Both the position numbers and the translations under genes were made by a program. Of a stretch of 64,000 bases of DNA, positions 61,707-64,000 are shown piece by piece. This DNA comes from Combretum micranthum. Lineage: Eukaryota > Streptophyta > Magnoliopsida > Myrtales > Combretaceae. The stretch is from contig JAMXBD010000013.1 in the NCBI GenBank assembly GCA_024138025.1, positions 496,001-560,000 on the forward strand, in the 5' to 3' direction. Below the pieces are notes generated by a model that was not told the DNA's origin, made no database searches, and saw only the letters and a list, made by a program, of their open reading frames with translations. The number at the start of each line of letters is the position of its first letter. The first letter of the stretch is position 1.

Positions 61707-62859
61707 ACAAAGTAGCAGCCTTCTGAATGTGACTCGATAAATGCTATGCGTGACTACCAACCGTATTAAGGTTCATCAAGGATGATTAAACAATTTGAAG
61801 ACACATAGCAATCAAGCATATAAATGAATAATCATACTTAAACAAATGTTTTAGGGTTGCGATATATGTAGTATTCACTTAATCACACAAGCAAAGAAAC
61901 ACATGAGTAACCCTTGATAACCCCAATATATATCTATTTTTATCTTTTCTTAACATGCTGGTGTAACTACTTTACAAGCATAAACAAGGTAATAAATTTT
62001 AGAGGAAAAACTTACCCAACCATTTCTTTGAAAATTTTCAATCGAAGTAGTTCTCAGAAAGGATGCATCAAACTTGTCATCATCTAAACAAAAGAAACAC
62101 CCAGTATGAGTTTTTTATATAGCTTCTACTCAAATTTCTAATTCTATTTATTCTATTAGCGTCATTTTCTCGGTTATGAAAGTTTTAACTTAAAATGATT
62201 ATAACTTGCTCATTTTAACTAAGAATTTCACATATGAGTAGTCGTTTTCTATCTATTTCGAATGCTTTATCTATTTATAAAGTTATTTTTAACTTTTAAG
62301 ATCATTTAGGTCTTGGAATCTTTTGAAACAAATTATGTCCAAAAGTTCCACAGACCTTATGGTTTTCTAATTTTTCAAAATTTTATTTCATTTGGACTCT
62401 CCAAGGCATGTATAAAATATGACTATCTTTAAAAATCATTTAAAATTAAAAGTAGCTCATATTATATGCATGATCCTAGTGATGTTACTCAAAAATAGAA
62501 TTTTTATTAAAACAACTTTTATAGAAAGTAGGAAAGTTGAGTTTTAAGAAAAATTACCTTTGGACTTGTAATAAATTTCTTACCTTAAATTTCGTAAACC
62601 TGAGACATAAAAAAAATAATCATGTTTCAATATTTACTTTGAACCCTTATGGTCCTATATTTATTCCAAAGCTTCATTTAACAATTTTATTTTACAGGGT
62701 GGCTTTGCTTGCAGATTAACAATAGATTTGCAAGAGTTGGCTTTACTTTACTTGTAGCATTCCCTATTAACAATGGAATTGCACATAAGGAGCCACCTAT
62801 TAATTCAACTTATTTAACATATATAACTTATGATAATTGCAATTTAAAATAAGAGGATA
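61707..62859. other. AT-rich gap without a recognised gene
   Basis: Short chance frames only. Confidence 0.35.
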
Positions 62860-63100
62860 AATTACATCGAAAGGGCAATGTTTGAAGGTAAGTATATTTA
62901 ATGTATCAACATTTTACATAGTTAAGAAGATAATTCAACATTGAGGGATAAATTTAGCTAGGTATCAAAGTTTAAGTGGTTAAAAATAAAAAACAATACT
63001 TAGTAAAGTAAGTTAAATAAGGTCTATAATTGACTGATGAAGAAAAATTAAGGAAAATTTATTGAGGATTGATCAAAAGGTTAATTGTCATGCCCTAATT
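62860..63100. repeat. Dispersed repeat matching 9190-9432
   Basis: The same phrase order ('aaattac', 'taaataaggt', 'gaaaaatta') is found in the same orientation, with about 65-70% similarity by eye. Confidence 0.45.
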
Positions 63101-64000
63101 AAAGTTAAGACATATTCAATTTAGCCATATATAACATTACTAGTTTACACATGAAGGCTATCATAAACTACTAGTTTAACATGGTTGCTTACTCACAAAT
63201 TTTAAATTCTAAAATTGTTTAATTAGATTTTGAAAACGTTTGATCTAGCAACAAAAAAGTAGCTTTACAAAGGATTGATAAAAAGACTACTCCTATGAGT
63301 AAGCTAGCATAGATTTGTAAGTATCTAATGAAAATCGTATCAAGTATTTCAAAAACACCTCAAATTACCATAAAAGCTAAGTATTTGAAAACTGACTACA
63401 ACTCAAAGGGCTTACAGAAAGGCTAACAACATGAATATAAGATTGAAAAGTAATATTGCAATCCTAGAAAAAAGCATAGGCATCTTTACGATCCTAATCA
63501 CTGAGCTTATTAAGAAGTTCCTTAAAGTCTGCACCATACCCCATGTCATCATAAAATCATCCCTAGATCCATCATTGCTTGAAAAGGATAAAAAATGAGC
63601 CGAAGCACGGTATATAGTAACATAACTATACACGATAAGATAATATGCGTGTATTCTAAATGCATTGCACTAACTAAAAATTTATATTCTCTAATTTAGT
63701 ATAGTAGATCAATAGTAGAGCATTCACACTTTAGCAACACATTAGGAACCGATGATCCTAAATAGTAGCAACTATTTAAGGGGTTGGCAAAGACAAGTCA
63801 AATACCTTTACCTTCTATAGAAACATCTAAGTAATAGCCTTACTTAAGGTTCACAATTGTTATAGAATCCTATGTATCTCAGTCCATAATATAGTACAAT
63901 TCAACAAATCCCATAAATTCGAATTGTAATATATTACTTCTTACTATGCATAAGTAAACATTATACGAATATTATTTTCCCCAATAGCTACCTGTCGAGC
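63101..64000. other. Right edge without a recognised gene
   Basis: AT-rich; a 73-codon minus frame (63412-63633) has no support. Confidence 0.35.

Noticed and set aside
1..64000. tRNA, rRNA or organellar insertions
   Set aside because: Scanning by eye found no cloverleaf-like or rRNA-like stretch; the only pol III-like motif is the box B in the 61448-61706 repeat.

Overview
The window is nuclear DNA from a flowering plant, most likely a eudicot. It is AT-rich and intron-containing, and it is full of solo LTRs, MITEs, a MULE and microsatellites. Only two intact protein-coding genes can be supported. HRD3A (SEL1L/Hrd3-type ERAD receptor; + strand, five exons, 35546-41017, 679 aa) is in the middle. 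TRM11 (tRNA m2G10 methyltransferase; - strand, five exons, 55727-60251, 487 aa) is near the right end. Both models rest on canonical GT/AG junctions that keep frame and join recognisable family sequence. I see no functional link between the two genes.

Region by region. 1-7750 is old retrotransposon debris: an LTR-like fragment, then a gypsy-type element on the minus strand with two badly diverged LTRs (about 1964-3383 and 6358-7750) around a decayed internal region. 9190-35240 holds a series of broken copies of the promoter, first exon and first-intron start of HRD3A (about 9433, 16880, 19430, 19620 and 29331), with a spacer shared by at least three of them. It is interrupted by solo LTRs (13139-14913 and 23702-25739, both with perfect 5-bp target duplications; 30951-34554 with a near-perfect one), further LTR-like DNA, MITEs (including a hAT MITE nested in an LTR) and a decayed minisatellite of about 40-bp period (28130-29330). 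The intact HRD3A follows directly. Its promoter carries a perfect ER-stress element, CCAAT-N9-CCACG, overlapping TGACGTGG; this is destroyed where the matching sequence can be aligned in the broken copies.

41018-49435 is gene-free and rich in foldback/MITE sequence, with a second hAT-type MITE and a Copia-type solo LTR (46559-47241, perfect TSD). 49436-55357 is a decayed Mutator-like element with TIRs of about 100 bp. It has transposase remnants and, downstream on the same strand, remnants of a plant mobile domain (MAIN-like) gene. TRM11 follows. 60252-64000 is non-coding apart from a recent 130-bp tandem duplication with a pol III box-B-like motif.

The best candidates for a second look are the HRD3A 5'-end fragment series, the ER-stress element unique to the live copy, the MULE carrying a plant mobile domain, and AP2/ERF-type motifs placed just upstream of TATA boxes in several LTRs. 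All of this was read by eye. LTR, MITE and pseudogene limits without a stated target duplication are approximate.
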